Positions 1 through 10,161 of a stretch of 64,000 nucleotides of DNA are shown piece after piece. The notes below the pieces were generated by a model. The model was not told where the DNA came from. It saw only the letters and a program-made list of their open reading frames with translations, and ran no database searches. This DNA is from Clostridium tagluense (GTDB lineage: Bacteria; Bacillota; Clostridia; Clostridiales; Clostridiaceae), in assembly GCF_003865095.1 (NCBI RefSeq), contig NZ_BHYK01000007.1, positions 124,001-188,000 of the forward strand. The letters run 5' to 3'. The position numbers and the translations under genes were made by a program. Positions within the stretch are counted from its first letter, which is position 1, and each line of letters begins with the position of its first letter.

Positions 1-1108
1 TTTCAATAGAAACCTGTATTTTATCTACGTTTCCAATTATAAGAGCTTCTTCAATGTTTAATTCCCATTTAATATTATTATTAATCACTTTAAATCTATT
101 TATGATATGGAAGAGCAGGCGATGCAAGTTAATTTCAATATCGCAAATATTATTTTCTAAGACATAATCAAGGGTATTGAAATATAGCATTTGCTTAACT
201 TTTTTTTCTAAGTTTAAAGCCTCATCCTTTATTATTTCAGCATTTTTCTCCACTGACTCTACGTAAACACCATCAATAATAGCTGCAGCATGACTCATAA
301 TTACCATAATAGGTGTTTTTAAATCGTGGGATATACTTTGTAAAAACATTTTCTCTTCTTCATCAGCACGCTTTAATTCTTTTTGCATTATATTCATTGA
401 GGTAGCTAGTCGTCCAATCTCATCTGCATTTCTAATGTTGATAGGCTGTTTCCAATCTTTATGGGCTATCCTAACGGTATAATTCTCAAGTTCTTTAAGT
501 GGTTTTGAAATATAGTTTGCAACTAATTTTGAAGTTAGAAAACCAATAGCTATAAATACTAGGCCTATAATAAGCATCATATAAAGCAAACTATTTTCTT
601 TCATTTCCGGCATATAAGTAATTAAATAGGACTTTCCAGTATCTCCATATTGGACTGAACTTATTATAAAAATAAATTTTATATTTTTGTAGGACTTTTT
701 AAATTGTTTTTCTGCAAGAGTACCTGGTGTAATAAAACTTGACATCCATAGTTTAACGTCACTACCATTTAAACTAAAAGGGTCATTAGGAACATTAGGT
801 GGTAATCCACGCCTTTTATTTATATTTATAATTTCAGTTTTATTATTTTCATCCACATGTACAATATAATAATCGCTACCTCTTAGATTTTTTAGCTCGT
901 CAAATCTATTAGGTTCTGTAAATTTTTTAGTTGTTATTAAGAAATCATGAGATACTTTTAAGTCTTGAATTTTAGCTTTCTCATCTATGGCTTTAAAAGC
1001 AACCAGATAAAAAAATGAAATGCTGAAAATTATTATAAGTATTATGATTGTAAAGGTAGCCCATATTCTCATGGTTAGTGATTTAAATTTGAAGTTTAAT
1101 TTCTTCAT
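1..1108 (-). CDS. Sensor histidine kinase, C-terminus cut by window edge
   Basis: Membrane sensor kinase that should autophosphorylate and pass phosphate to the regulator encoded just upstream. The start ATG overlaps the regulator stop codon (ATGA), so the two are translationally coupled. The protein reads MKKLNFKFKSLTMRIWATF, then a first membrane helix, an extracytoplasmic domain of about 130 residues, a second helix (LLYMMLIIGLVFIAIGF), a HAMP linker, and a phospho-acceptor box SHDLKTP. The sequence leaves the window within the dimerisation/ATPase region (last residues near NVDKIQVSIE), so N, G1 and G2 boxes are not visible. The stimulus is unknown. Confidence 0.9.
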   Translation of the reverse strand, partial: MKKLNFKFKSLTMRIWATFTIIILIIIFSISFFYLVAFKAIDEKAKIQDLKVSHDFLITTKKFTEPNRFDELKNLRGSDYYIVHVDENNKTEIININKRRGLPPNVPNDPFSLNGSDVKLWMSSFITPGTLAEKQFKKSYKNIKFIFIISSVQYGDTGKSYLITYMPEMKENSLLYMMLIIGLVFIAIGFLTSKLVANYISKPLKELENYTVRIAHKDWKQPINIRNADEIGRLATSMNIMQKELKRADEEEKMFLQSISHDLKTPIMVIMSHAAAIIDGVYVESVEKNAEIIKDEALNLEKKVKQMLYFNTLDYVLENNICDIEINLHRLLFHIINRFKVINNNIKWELNIEEALIIGNVDKIQVSIE

Positions 1109-1791
1109 GATTTATATACCAATTTATAGCCATAGCCATATATTGTCTCTATGGTGAACTTATCTACTTTTTTTCTTATTCTTCTTATGGTGTCATCAAC
1201 TACTCTATCTGAACCAAAGTAATCATCCCCCCATACCGTATCTAATATTTGTTCTCTGGACACTAAATTATTTTTATTCTCAATAAAATAATAGAGTAAT
1301 TCAAATTCTTTGTTAGTTAGTATAACTTCATCTTTACCTAAGAAAACAGTTCTTTGCTTCTTACTAATGCAATATCCACCCAAATTCAAGTCATTTATCG
1401 GTTGAGTGGTAATCTCTTTAGCTATTCCAGAAATTCTCTCTAAAAGTTTATTTGTTCTAATAATAAGCTCTCTAGGTAAAAAAGGTTTTGATAAATAATC
1501 ATCACTGCCAAGCTCCAGTCCTACCACCCGATCAAGCTCTTCATTTCGTGCAGACATAAAAATAACAGGTGTATTTTTATTGTTATTTTTAATAGCTTTT
1601 ATAATTTGATAACCATCAATATCTGGAAGCATAATGTCTAATATCCAAAGATCAGGCATATCATGAATTCTTGCTATTGCTGAATTACCATCTGAAAAAG
1701 TAGTTACTTCATAACCTTCACGTTGTAGGTATTTTTCTAGTAAAAGATTTAAACTTATTTCATCTTCAACAAGATATATTATCTTTGACAA
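1105..1791 (-). CDS. OmpR/PhoB-family response regulator
   Basis: DNA-binding partner of the adjacent kinase. The N-terminal receiver domain has the acidic pair in YLVEDE, the phospho-acceptor Asp in WILDIMLPDIDG and the conserved Lys in SKPF. The C-terminal winged helix contains LTNKEFELLYYF and ends RRIRKKVDKFTIETIYGYGYKL, typical of OmpR-type regulators. I place the start at TTG 1791 (MSKIIYLVEDE) because a GGGGTG ribosome-binding site lies six bases upstream. A longer GTG start at 1800 would sit directly on that site. The target genes are not evident. Confidence 0.92.
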   Translation of the reverse strand: MSKIIYLVEDEISLNLLLEKYLQREGYEVTTFSDGNSAIARIHDMPDLWILDIMLPDIDGYQIIKAIKNNNKNTPVIFMSARNEELDRVVGLELGSDDYLSKPFLPRELIIRTNKLLERISGIAKEITTQPINDLNLGGYCISKKQRTVFLGKDEVILTNKEFELLYYFIENKNNLVSREQILDTVWGDDYFGSDRVVDDTIRRIRKKVDKFTIETIYGYGYKLVYKS

Positions 1792-1987
1792 GTGTATCAC
1801 CCCTATGTGTTAAGCACTAATTTTTATTGTTTATAAAATTTAAATTAATAAAAACCTACATTTATGTATTTATTATATTCTATCATACAATTTTCAAAAC
1901 ATTTTAGAAAATTTATGTGAAGATTATGTGTTATTAAACCTTTATGCACTAATGAAAATTTACCGCCATATTAAGGGGAGATAGTTT

Positions 1988-2022
1988 AGAAGACTCAACA
2001 ATTATTTATTGTTGAGTCTTCT
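1988..2022 (-). terminator. Perfect 15-bp hairpin after tldE
   Basis: Arms AGAAGACTCAACAAT (1988-2002) and its exact complement (2008-2022) enclose a 5-nt loop, seven bases beyond the tldE stop. There is no clear U-run on either strand, so it may be an mRNA-stabilising hairpin or a weak terminator. Confidence 0.6.
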
Positions 2023-2029
2023 ATATCTT

Positions 2030-3361
2030 CTATTCAGTTTTCCCTGTAAAATGAAAATCTTCTACTTTTAATGTAGGCACATAATTAAAACCAAATGCTC
2101 CGGGAACCTTAGTTCTTCCAGTAGTTATGCCAGTAACATTATTGAAAGCATGTAACATACTTTCTGTAAATCTCATATTTTTTACTGCACCTTTGATTTC
2201 ACCATTTTCAATTAAAAACAATCCATCTCTAGTAAGGGCAGTAAGTATAGATTGTCTTGGGTCTACTATATTCATGTAATGGAATCTTGATACAAGGAGA
2301 CCTTTTTTTGTAGACTTTATAAGTTCCTCTAAATTATCGTCTCCACCTTCCATAACAAGATTTACAGCTATGCCGCCGTCACCTGCGTAACCAAAAGAAT
2401 GACCTGTAGGTTCTACATTATCAGCTAAGGCAGATTTTACATCGTAGGAAAGCTCTTTAGCTACACCATTTTCCACTAAATTCAAACTACTTCGCCCGTA
2501 GCCCTCAAAATCGAAATAAAGAGGCATAGTATTTTCATTTCTAACATCATCTCTTATAGTTATGTTTTCACCAAAAACTTTCTTCCCAAGTTTTCCAGTA
2601 ATGAAGCTTGTTCCTGTTCGTACATCTTTTGCACTAAAGCCTATGAAGCTCATATATGTTAAAAGATCTCCAACAGCTAGTGGCTCTAAAATTACATCAT
2701 AGCTACCTGGCTCTATAGAAGCTGGGTTAATGCCCATTTTGCATTTATTCTGTGCAGATGCAAACATCTCTACTACATCTAGTTCCTTAGCTTTATTTGT
2801 CACATATTCGGAATAACCTGACGCACCGTCTTTATGCATAACTACGGTGTTAAAGCTTACGGTGTCTATTCTTGAATATCTTCTAATATTTTTCTTATTA
2901 CCCATACAAATAACAAGAGATGACAGTGATAATGCTCCTGCTGCAGTATAATCTTTATTTAATAAATCAATTCCACTCTTTATAAGACTCGCTCTGTTTA
3001 GAATATTAAATTTATCAGCTAGAGTCCTATCATAATCCTCTGAAGCAATTTCTAAGGGACTAGTAAGTTCTGGAAGTTCTACATCTCCTTGTGGTAAGAA
3101 TTTTAAGTTTTCTTCTGCATCGTGAACTGCTGAGGTTAAGCCTTCTTCGGATAAAAGGTTCGTTGTAACTTCTGAAATCTTTTTATCATGAATAACAGTA
3201 ATAGTCACACTATCCTCTGCAGTATATACATTTTGATGGATACCAGAATTCGCAAAACGAGTAAGTCCTTCTTCCTTGCACATTATAGATACCATAGTAT
3301 AATAATTACATTTGCTTAAAACCTTATCTATTATTTTATATGCTGCAACCTTATTTAACAT
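2030..3361 (-). CDS. TldE/PmbA-family metallopeptidase subunit
   Basis: Partner subunit of TldD. TldD/TldE heterodimers degrade unfolded peptides and mature some peptide antibiotics and modified peptides. About 443 residues, the usual family length. The conserved C-terminal core includes EPGSYDVILEPLAVGDLL and the final GAFGFNYVP segment. No HExxxH motif is visible here, as expected for TldE. The start is ATG 3361 with GGTAGG upstream. A GTG at 3370 is also in frame. The coding region overlaps tldD by 11 bases, so the two are translated together. No peptide substrate gene is adjacent. Confidence 0.88.
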   Translation of the reverse strand: MLNKVAAYKIIDKVLSKCNYYTMVSIMCKEEGLTRFANSGIHQNVYTAEDSVTITVIHDKKISEVTTNLLSEEGLTSAVHDAEENLKFLPQGDVELPELTSPLEIASEDYDRTLADKFNILNRASLIKSGIDLLNKDYTAAGALSLSSLVICMGNKKNIRRYSRIDTVSFNTVVMHKDGASGYSEYVTNKAKELDVVEMFASAQNKCKMGINPASIEPGSYDVILEPLAVGDLLTYMSFIGFSAKDVRTGTSFITGKLGKKVFGENITIRDDVRNENTMPLYFDFEGYGRSSLNLVENGVAKELSYDVKSALADNVEPTGHSFGYAGDGGIAVNLVMEGGDDNLEELIKSTKKGLLVSRFHYMNIVDPRQSILTALTRDGLFLIENGEIKGAVKNMRFTESMLHAFNNVTGITTGRTKVPGAFGFNYVPTLKVEDFHFTGKTE

Positions 3362-4799
3362 CTTTAACACCTACCTTTACATTTCTGAATCTTGCAGGAG
3401 CTGTTCCATGACCTACGTGAGCTGTTTGTGGTGGTTGTCCTTTACCGCAGTTTGGTGTGCCGTAAAGAGTCCAATATTTTTCATTGCAAACTCCATCACA
3501 ACTGCCCCAAAACTCTGGTGTTATTCCTGTATATATTGGATTTTTATAAATTTTTCCTGTAAGTTTTCCTTTGGATATTTCATAAGCTATTTCTGTACCA
3601 AACTGGAAGTTAACTCTCTTATCATCTATGCTCCAGCTTTTATTAGTACATAAATATAAGCCCTTTTCTATACCTGCAAAAAGTTCATCTAATTCAAAAG
3701 TTCCAGGCATCAAACTTATATTAGTCATTCTCACTATAGGAATATTTTGCCATCCATCAGCTCTATTTGTGCCATTTGATTTTTGATTGATTTTTACTGC
3801 AGTATCTCTGGAGGTAATGAAGTTCTTAAATATACCCTTGTCTATGATAACAGTCCTTTGAGCTTTAACTCCATCATCATCATATCCAAAAGAACCTAGG
3901 CCCTTAGGGGAAGTACCATCTGCCACTATTGTAACAAATTCTGAACCATATTTAAAATCTTCATTTAATTTATCAACAGTTACAAAACTCATACCTGCAT
4001 AAGCAGCTTCCGAGCCAAAAACTCTATCTAGTTCTACAGGATGTCCTACACTTTCATGTACTTGCAGCGCTAACTGAGAACCATCAATAACTATATCAAA
4101 ACGACCACTTGGACACTCCTGTGCATTTACAATCATTTCTGCTTCCTTGCCAATACGCTCAGCATGCCCTAGCAAATTTAATGATTTAACATATTCATAA
4201 CCAGCGGTAGCATGGTTACCCCTGAAAGAATTAGGATAAGTTCTTCCTTGAACATCATCGTTAATTGAAGCTAGTGCTTCAATTCCTGCACCTGACTCAT
4301 AAAGAGTTTGAGTTATATAACTGCCCTCTGTATCTGCATAAATTTTTTCTTCCTTTTGAAAATCCATAGAAGCTGAAGTAGTGGATAAGTTTGCACTTTT
4401 TCTCATAGTTTCTTCAGCTTTTAAGAGAAGCTCAATTTTCTCTGCTTTTGAAACTGTAAAAGGATCAACCTCTATAGGTGTTACATAATTGTCTACCACT
4501 ACATCTTTTTGCGCCATTCTTATTTTTTCTGTCTGAATGGTTCTACTAGCTTTTGCTAAATCAAGAGCATACAATGCAGTAGATTCTAATTTACCTAAAT
4601 CTTGAGTGCTGGCAAAACCCAAAGAGCCATCTAATATGACTCGAATGCCTACACCAATACTCCTTGAATTGGAAATGTTTTGAAGCGCTAGGTCCTCCGT
4701 AGAAATATTTTCACACATCCTATCCACCATTCTTATATCTGCATAATCAACGCCTTTTTCTTTTAACATATTTAATGTTTTTAGTATTTCGGTTTTCAA
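3351..4799 (-). CDS. tldD: TldD-family metallopeptidase
   Basis: Catalytic subunit of the TldD/TldE protease. The zinc-binding motif HESVGH (HExxxH) is near residue 247, followed by a conserved GxCDGVC-type segment near the C-terminus (WGSCDGVCNEKYW). The length of 482 residues fits the family. Translation starts at TTG 4799, seven bases after a strong GGAGG. It is the first gene of a two-gene operon with tldE. Upstream (4800-5069) the intergenic region is shared with the divergent chemoreceptor gene. Confidence 0.9.
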   Translation of the reverse strand: MKTEILKTLNMLKEKGVDYADIRMVDRMCENISTEDLALQNISNSRSIGVGIRVILDGSLGFASTQDLGKLESTALYALDLAKASRTIQTEKIRMAQKDVVVDNYVTPIEVDPFTVSKAEKIELLLKAEETMRKSANLSTTSASMDFQKEEKIYADTEGSYITQTLYESGAGIEALASINDDVQGRTYPNSFRGNHATAGYEYVKSLNLLGHAERIGKEAEMIVNAQECPSGRFDIVIDGSQLALQVHESVGHPVELDRVFGSEAAYAGMSFVTVDKLNEDFKYGSEFVTIVADGTSPKGLGSFGYDDDGVKAQRTVIIDKGIFKNFITSRDTAVKINQKSNGTNRADGWQNIPIVRMTNISLMPGTFELDELFAGIEKGLYLCTNKSWSIDDKRVNFQFGTEIAYEISKGKLTGKIYKNPIYTGITPEFWGSCDGVCNEKYWTLYGTPNCGKGQPPQTAHVGHGTAPARFRNVKVGVKDVK

Positions 4800-5009
4800 A
4801 TTATAGCCTCCTTACATTTATATAAAATTATACATAATTTACACCATATTCTATATTCTATATTGAATTTCATAATCCTTTAATTTTATAAAATATTCAA
4901 TAAATATAATATATTGTATTATTTACTCTTAGTAGTCGTTTAATGAGAATAATTTCAATGAAAAATATATGCAAAAATTAAGTGCTTTTGAATAAATATG
5001 AAAAAAATA

Positions 5010-5038
5010 TTGTTGAATTTTATATTTTATTGTATAAT
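5010..5038 (+). promoter_or_regulatory. Sigma-A-type promoter for the chemoreceptor
   Basis: TTGTTG (5010-5015), a 17-bp spacer and a perfect TATAAT (5033-5038) end 31 bases before the chemoreceptor ATG. Confidence 0.6.
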
Positions 5039-5069
5039 TATAACAAAAACATAAAAGAAGGAGTTTAAA

Positions 5070-6785
5070 ATGAATAATTTAAAGGTAAGATCAAAACTTA
5101 TAGTTTTTTCAATTGCAGCGGTATTACTTATTACCATGATGAGTGGTGTAGGATATTTTTATCTTGCAAAGGCAAACCAAAACATGACAACAATGTATAA
5201 GGAAAACTTATTGAGTATTCAATACTTAAATGATAACAGAAACCAATCTAGGGCAATAGAGGGAGATACCTATTATATATTACTAAATACAAAGGATAAA
5301 GATAAGCAAAGTAAAAGATTAGCAGATATAGAGGTTAGGAAAAAGGTGCTTGAAACAAACTGGGCAAATTACAAACAAACCAATAATGATCAGTATGAAA
5401 AAGATAAAATTTCAATTGTTGAAAGCAATCAGGAAAAATTCATAAAAGGAAGAGATGCAGCTATTAAGTTAGCTATGTATGGAAAACCTGAAGAAGCCAT
5501 GGCAGAATTAAGTTCTGTTGAAAATTATGGAGGGGAATTTCAAAATGGTTTAAAAGAAATTGCAGAATATAATGTAAAATTAGCTTCTGATTTAGATGTA
5601 CAAAACCATAAAGAGTTTGATGCTTCAAAAAAGGTAATGTTGGCAATATTTTTACTTTCATTATGTATTGGTGCGGGGTTAACTTTTATACTTAGAAAAG
5701 CCATTGCAAATCCATTAATGTTAGCTGTAAATCATTTAAGGCTCATAGCTACTGGTGATTTTACAAGGGATGTTCCAGAAGAGACTAAAAAAAGAAAAGA
5801 TGAAATGGGAGATATAGCAAATGCAGTTGATAGTATGCAAAGTTCATTAAAACTTTTAATTAAAAATGTAAGTCAAGAATCTAATAGGATTAATATAGTA
5901 GTACATAATGTTTCTGAAAATGTGAGAATTTTAAATATGAATATAGAGGAAGTATCTGCAACTACGGAGGAATTGTCTGCAGGAATGGAAGAAACAGCAG
6001 CCTCAACTCAAGAAATGAATGCAACAGCGGATGAAATAGAAAGAGCAGTTCAAGCTATAGCAACAAAAGCACAAGAAGGGGCTATAGAAGCTCAAGAAAT
6101 AAACAAAAGAGCTATGAATACTGAAAATAATGTTACAGAATCAAAAGACAAAGCATTACAAGTATTTTCAAAAACCAAAGATAAATTAGAAATAGCAATT
6201 GAAAATTCTAAAGTAGTGGCACAAATTAATGTATTATCGGAATCCATTATGCAAATATCAGACCAGACCAATCTTTTAGCATTAAATGCAGCTATTGAGG
6301 CAGCAAGAGCTGGAGAAGCAGGACGTGGGTTTGCAGTGGTTGCAGATGAAATAAGAAAACTTGCAGAAGAGTCAAGAAGCACAGTGACTGAAATACAAAG
6401 CATAACAGAGAAGGTAACTGGTTCAGTAACGGATTTATCCGCAAGCTCTAATGAATTATTAAAATTCGTGTCGGAGGACGTTCTAAATGACTATAATACC
6501 TTGTTAAATGTGGCAGCTGAATATAGCAATGATGCAAACTTTGTAAACAATCTTGTATTGGAGTTTAGTTCAACTTCAGAGGAGTTATTAGCGTCGCTCC
6601 ACGATGTTATAAAAACCATAGAACAGATATCTCAGGCTTCAAATGAAGGAGCAGAAGGAACCACAAATATCGCTCAAAAGGTATCAGATATAACTGAAAG
6701 ATCCAATGAAATTATTGAAGATGTGAAAAAATCTACAGAAAGTGTAGAAGGATTAAATAAAGAAATATCTGTATTTAAAATTTAA
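5070..6785 (+). CDS. Methyl-accepting chemotaxis protein, four-helix-bundle sensor
   Basis: Transmembrane chemoreceptor of 571 residues. An N-terminal helix (about residues 8-30) is followed by a four-helix-bundle type periplasmic domain to about residue 185, a second membrane helix ([20 protein letters not shown]), a HAMP domain and a long cytoplasmic signalling coil. The CheA/CheW-binding tip is clear near residues 395-435 ([36 protein letters not shown]). Glu/Gln-rich heptads in the flanking helices are likely methylation sites. A good GGAG site precedes ATG 5070. The exporter gene follows after 30 bases, so the two may be cotranscribed. The ligand is unknown. Confidence 0.93.
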   Translation: MNNLKVRSKLIVFSIAAVLLITMMSGVGYFYLAKANQNMTTMYKENLLSIQYLNDNRNQSRAIEGDTYYILLNTKDKDKQSKRLADIEVRKKVLETNWANYKQTNNDQYEKDKISIVESNQEKFIKGRDAAIKLAMYGKPEEAMAELSSVENYGGEFQNGLKEIAEYNVKLASDLDVQNHKEFDASKKVMLAIFLLSLCIGAGLTFILRKAIANPLMLAVNHLRLIATGDFTRDVPEETKKRKDEMGDIANAVDSMQSSLKLLIKNVSQESNRINIVVHNVSENVRILNMNIEEVSATTEELSAGMEETAASTQEMNATADEIERAVQAIATKAQEGAIEAQEINKRAMNTENNVTESKDKALQVFSKTKDKLEIAIENSKVVAQINVLSESIMQISDQTNLLALNAAIEAARAGEAGRGFAVVADEIRKLAEESRSTVTEIQSITEKVTGSVTDLSASSNELLKFVSEDVLNDYNTLLNVAAEYSNDANFVNNLVLEFSSTSEELLASLHDVIKTIEQISQASNEGAEGTTNIAQKVSDITERSNEIIEDVKKSTESVEGLNKEISVFKI

Positions 6786-6815
6786 TATTTTTTAAAAATA
6801 ATTAGGAGGTAAAGA

Positions 6816-8081
6816 ATGAAAAGTAGACCAATTATGCACGACAATAAGGAAAAGACACAAAAATACTTAGGGGATACAGGACTTATAATATTTATAACTT
6901 TTTTAAGTGCATTTATCCCATTATCTACAGATATTTATCTCCCAGCACTTCCTAGAATGGTTGAAAGTTTTAACACCACGGCAAGTTTGGTAAATCTAAC
7001 ACTAATATTTTTCTTTATATTCTATGCCTTAGGAACCTTATTTTGGGGTCCACTTAGTGATAAGTACGGTAGGAAAAGAGTACTAATTATAGGGTTATCC
7101 ATATACTCTATTGCAAGTATTTTGTGTATATTTTCTGTTAATGTGTATCAACTTATATTTTTTCGTATTCTACAATCTATTGGCTGTGGTGCTGCAACAG
7201 CAGTATCAACAGCTATAGTAAAAGATGTATACAATGGCAGGAGGAGGTTAACTATAATAGCCTTGGTTCAATCTATGGGAATGTTATCACCTATAATTTC
7301 GCCGGTTATAGGGGCAATGATACTAAGTGTTCTTTCTTGGCGTGGAGTATTTGTGGTGCTTTCTATAATAGGAGTTCTAGCTTTAGCTGGAAGCATAGCA
7401 ATGGAAGAGACTATTGAAGTAAGATACACAGGAAGTATATTTAGTTCCCTCGGAAGGCTAAGGGTAGTTGCAAAAAATAAGAGCTTTATATCACTTCTTA
7501 TTATATTTTCCATGATATCAATAGCTACAATGTCCTTTATATCGGCATCCTCTTATATTTATGTAGATGGCTTTGGAGTAAGTGAAAAGGTATATAGTTA
7601 TTATTTCGCCTTAAACGCAGTATTTTTCTTACTAGGACCCTTATTATATATTAAATTATCAAAAATATATAATAGTAATTCAATTATAACTGTTGGATAT
7701 ATTGTGACTAGTATAAGCGGGTTATTAATTTGTACTATAGGTAATATAAGTCCACTATTCTTTGCATTAGCATTAATACCTGCCTCTTTTTTTGGTAGCA
7801 TTATGGGACCGGCAAGAACTAATCTTATGCTTGAACAGTTACAAGGAGATACTGGTGCAGCATCATCTTTAATGAGTTGTGCATTCACCTTTTATGGTAG
7901 CATTGGTATGCTTATGATTTCTTTAAACTTCACAAATAAAATAGTGGTAATGGGGTTGATGTATTTGATAATTGGACTAATAAGTCTTACATTATGGCTT
8001 ATTATCTCTAAAAAACCATATATAAAGCAGGTGAGTTATCAGACTGAGGTAGCAAAAGAAAGTGTTGAGCAATTATTTTAG
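6816..8081 (+). CDS. MFS multidrug exporter, Bcr/CflA type
   Basis: Twelve-helix drug/proton antiporter of 421 residues. The Bcr/CflA signature is visible: STDIYLPALPRMVESF in the first helix region and GPLSDKYGRKRVL in the loop between helices 2 and 3, which is the MFS motif A. GGAGG lies eight bases before ATG 6816. Such proteins export chloramphenicol, bicyclomycin or other small molecules; the substrate here cannot be inferred. It follows the chemoreceptor closely and ends at a strong terminator. Confidence 0.9.
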   Translation: MKSRPIMHDNKEKTQKYLGDTGLIIFITFLSAFIPLSTDIYLPALPRMVESFNTTASLVNLTLIFFFIFYALGTLFWGPLSDKYGRKRVLIIGLSIYSIASILCIFSVNVYQLIFFRILQSIGCGAATAVSTAIVKDVYNGRRRLTIIALVQSMGMLSPIISPVIGAMILSVLSWRGVFVVLSIIGVLALAGSIAMEETIEVRYTGSIFSSLGRLRVVAKNKSFISLLIIFSMISIATMSFISASSYIYVDGFGVSEKVYSYYFALNAVFFLLGPLLYIKLSKIYNSNSIITVGYIVTSISGLLICTIGNISPLFFALALIPASFFGSIMGPARTNLMLEQLQGDTGAASSLMSCAFTFYGSIGMLMISLNFTNKIVVMGLMYLIIGLISLTLWLIISKKPYIKQVSYQTEVAKESVEQLF

Positions 8082-8157
8082 CTAATTGAATTTTGATAGT
8101 TTTCTTAAAGGAAAGCTAGAATGAAATGAGTAGAAAGTTTTTATATCATTAAAAAAG

Positions 8158-8188
8158 AGAAAGCTGTGAATAATATTCACAGCTTTCT
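8158..8188 (+). terminator. Intrinsic terminator after the MFS gene
   Basis: AGAAAGCTGTGAA and TTCACAGCTTTCT form a near-perfect hairpin, preceded by an A-run, which may make it usable from both strands. Confidence 0.65.
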
Positions 8189-8360
8189 ATATTAAAGAAA
8201 AGGGGGACTTTACTTTAATGTACTTTTTATTTATATTCAAATAATAACATAGAAATGTGACAATATAATGAATAAAGTGTGTAGTATATGTTAAATTATA
8301 AAAAAAGTAAGTTTTTATGACAAAATTAGATAGAAGTAAGGTGAAATTGTATTGTGATTT

Positions 8361-8394
8361 AAAAATGAGCACTCATTGATGAGTGCTCATTTTT
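8361..8394 (-). terminator. Terminator overlapping the HTH gene stop codon
   Basis: AAAAATGAGCACTCAT and ATGAGTGCTCATTTTT form a 16-bp stem with a 2-base loop. The TGA stop of the minus-strand gene (8387-8389) lies inside the stem, so the last codons are part of the terminator. Confidence 0.8.
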
Positions 8395-8902
8395 GTTTGT
8401 CAAATAATCTTTGAAAAATACTCTTTTTTCGATGAAGCTCTTCTTCAGCGGCTGCTTTAGCTTTTTGTCTTTCAAGAGTTTGAGTTAGCTTATTAACTAA
8501 TTGAATATCATGTTCTTTAATTGTCTCAGGTAATGATAATATGGCTTTATTTTTCTCTTGATCTTGTCTAAATAGGATCTGTGTGTTTTCTAATAATTTA
8601 TTAATATCGTAGAGTTGCCCGTCTTTCACAGTTAACTGCTCTTTAAGAAACTCAATATTATTTTTAAGTATCTCAATCATATCTTCTTTTAAGCTGGTTA
8701 TGTCTGTAGCGGCAATTTCTTCTTCTGAAGTTTGATTATATTTCAGAGATTGTTTAATTGCTTCTAGGCCTTCTTCATCTACACATGTTTTCCCGTTATG
8801 GAATATTAAAAAAGCTTTTATTTCAGGTAATTTCATTTTAGCATAAACAGTTACTTTACTTATGTTTAAACGTTTGGAAACTTTTAATGCATCATATATC
8901 AT
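8387..8902 (-). CDS. HTH protein with coiled-coil tail, plasmid-partition/DUF536-like
   Basis: A 171-residue protein with an N-terminal MerR/excisionase-like helix-turn-helix (ALKVSKRLNISKVTVYAKMK) and a GKTCVDEEGLEAIKQSL segment typical of plasmid-encoded DUF536-type regulators. A long charged coiled coil from about residue 65 (ILKNNIEFLKEQL to the Lys-rich end) should drive oligomerisation. GGAGG precedes ATG 8902. It stands alone, with no replication or partition genes beside it, so its function is unknown. It could be a relic of an integrated plasmid or a chromosomal regulator. Confidence 0.75.
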   Translation of the reverse strand: MIYDALKVSKRLNISKVTVYAKMKLPEIKAFLIFHNGKTCVDEEGLEAIKQSLKYNQTSEEEIAATDITSLKEDMIEILKNNIEFLKEQLTVKDGQLYDINKLLENTQILFRQDQEKNKAILSLPETIKEHDIQLVNKLTQTLERQKAKAAAEEELHRKKSIFQRLFDKQK

Positions 8903-9086
8903 AGTACTCGCCTCCTATATTATCTATAGAAGTATTCTCCAAATATTTCCAAATTCCTTTTTTTACAAATTAAATTTATTTAAATGTTGTAAAATTTAAC
9001 TAGTAACCGAGCATCAAATTAAGTTAAAAACCATCAAAACAATTATGTGTTATTATGGTATTATAAAATGACATGGAGGTAAGTAC

Positions 9087-9929
9087 ATGAACAAACAGAT
9101 TTTAATTAAAATGGCATCAGACTTTATTGAAAATTCAAAAGAAAATTATATAACAAATGAAATTGCTATTTCCGAAAATGTTGTGGGAATGAAAATTTTT
9201 GAAGCGCCAATTTTTGGAGTTGCTTCTTCAGAGGATAGGTATTTTACATCATTTAAAGAACCCTCTATAATTGGTAAACACTTTATGCTCCCCAAAGAAT
9301 GGCTACCAGAGGCAAAGTCTGTTATCTCATTTTTTTTACCATTTAGCCAAGCAGTTAAAAAAGGAAATGGAAGGGAGAAATCATGGCCTTCTGAAGAATG
9401 GTTACATGGACGTATTGAAGGTCAAGCTTTTATAAATAAGTTATGTATATACATTAAGGCAGAATTGATACAGGCAGACTATAATAGTCTAGTGCCTGCT
9501 TTGGATAAAAGGTTCTGGGCACAAGCTGCTTTAAATTCTGATTCAGCACATCCAGAAGTATCATTTACAAGCACCTGGTCTGAAAGGCATGCGGCTTTTG
9601 TATGTGGGCTTGGAACATTTGGGCTGTCTAAAGGTCTCATAACGTCAAAAGGTGTAGCTGGAAGATTTGGCAGTATTATTACAGAATTATATTTAGCCCC
9701 TGACAAAAGAGAATACGAAAGCATCTATGAATATTGCTCAATGTGTGGTGCATGTATAAAAAAATGCCCAGTTAATGCAATATCCATAGAAAAAGGTAAA
9801 AATCACATAATATGTTCTAAATATTTGGATAAAACAGCTGAAAAGTATAAGCCTAGGTACGGTTGTGGAAAATGTCAGATAGGTGTACCTTGTGAAAGCA
9901 GAATACCTAAACAACATAACCTAAAATAA
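9087..9929 (+). CDS. 4Fe-4S protein related to epoxyqueuosine reductase
   Basis: A 280-residue protein with a C-terminal ferredoxin-like module: CSMCGACIKKCP, a further isolated Cys (IICSK), then CGKCQIGVPCE, enough ligands for two 4Fe-4S clusters. The N-terminal part (SFTSTWSERHAAFVCGLGTFG, then SKGLITSKGVAGRFGSIITE) resembles the QueG fold. QueG itself is usually about 100 residues longer and carries a HEAT tail, so this is better called a QueG-like reductase of unknown substrate. It is monocistronic, with GGAGG upstream and a terminator downstream. Confidence 0.8.
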   Translation: MNKQILIKMASDFIENSKENYITNEIAISENVVGMKIFEAPIFGVASSEDRYFTSFKEPSIIGKHFMLPKEWLPEAKSVISFFLPFSQAVKKGNGREKSWPSEEWLHGRIEGQAFINKLCIYIKAELIQADYNSLVPALDKRFWAQAALNSDSAHPEVSFTSTWSERHAAFVCGLGTFGLSKGLITSKGVAGRFGSIITELYLAPDKREYESIYEYCSMCGACIKKCPVNAISIEKGKNHIICSKYLDKTAEKYKPRYGCGKCQIGVPCESRIPKQHNLK

Positions 9930-9969
9930 ATATTATAGAGTGAAATTGGTTATTTAATAAATATTGTAC

Positions 9970-9998
9970 AAAGTGGCTATAAACATTGTAGCCACTTT
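9970..9998 (+). terminator. Intrinsic terminator
   Basis: AAAGTGGCTA and TAGCCACTTT form a 10-bp stem with a 9-nt loop, followed by a T-rich stretch, about 40 bases after the Fe-S protein stop. Confidence 0.8.
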
Positions 9999-10079
9999 TA
10001 ATATTTCATTAGTGATTTTTTAAATTATATTGTTATAATATGTAAAATCACGAACAAAATGATTATATAGTTAAATAAT

Positions 10080-10108
10080 TTGTCGTTTTGTGTAATTTAG
10101 TGTATAAT
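10080..10108 (+). promoter_or_regulatory. Sigma-A-type promoter
   Basis: TTGTCG (10080-10085), a 17-bp spacer and TATAAT (10103-10108). The expected transcription start near 10115 lies downstream of an in-frame GTG at 10111, which therefore cannot be the translation start of the small gene at 10162. Confidence 0.7.
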
Positions 10109-10161
10109 CGGTGAGCAGGGATAAATTTTCTGCACCAACTAAATTTTTGGAGATGACATTT

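Noticed and set aside
1988-2022. The perfect hairpin after tldE as a transposon end or attachment site
   Set aside because: Only one copy, placed just after a stop codon, with no repeat elsewhere in the window. A gene-end hairpin is simpler.
3312-3653. 113-codon plus-strand ORF across the tldD/tldE junction
   Set aside because: Antisense to two well-conserved overlapping genes, with no start site.
8187-8372. 61-codon minus-strand ORF
   Set aside because: No ribosome site, AT-rich spacer composition between two terminators, and no recognisable protein features.
8387-8902. The DUF536-like gene as sign of an integrated plasmid
   Set aside because: No replication, partition, integrase or att-like repeats nearby. 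One regulator is insufficient evidence.
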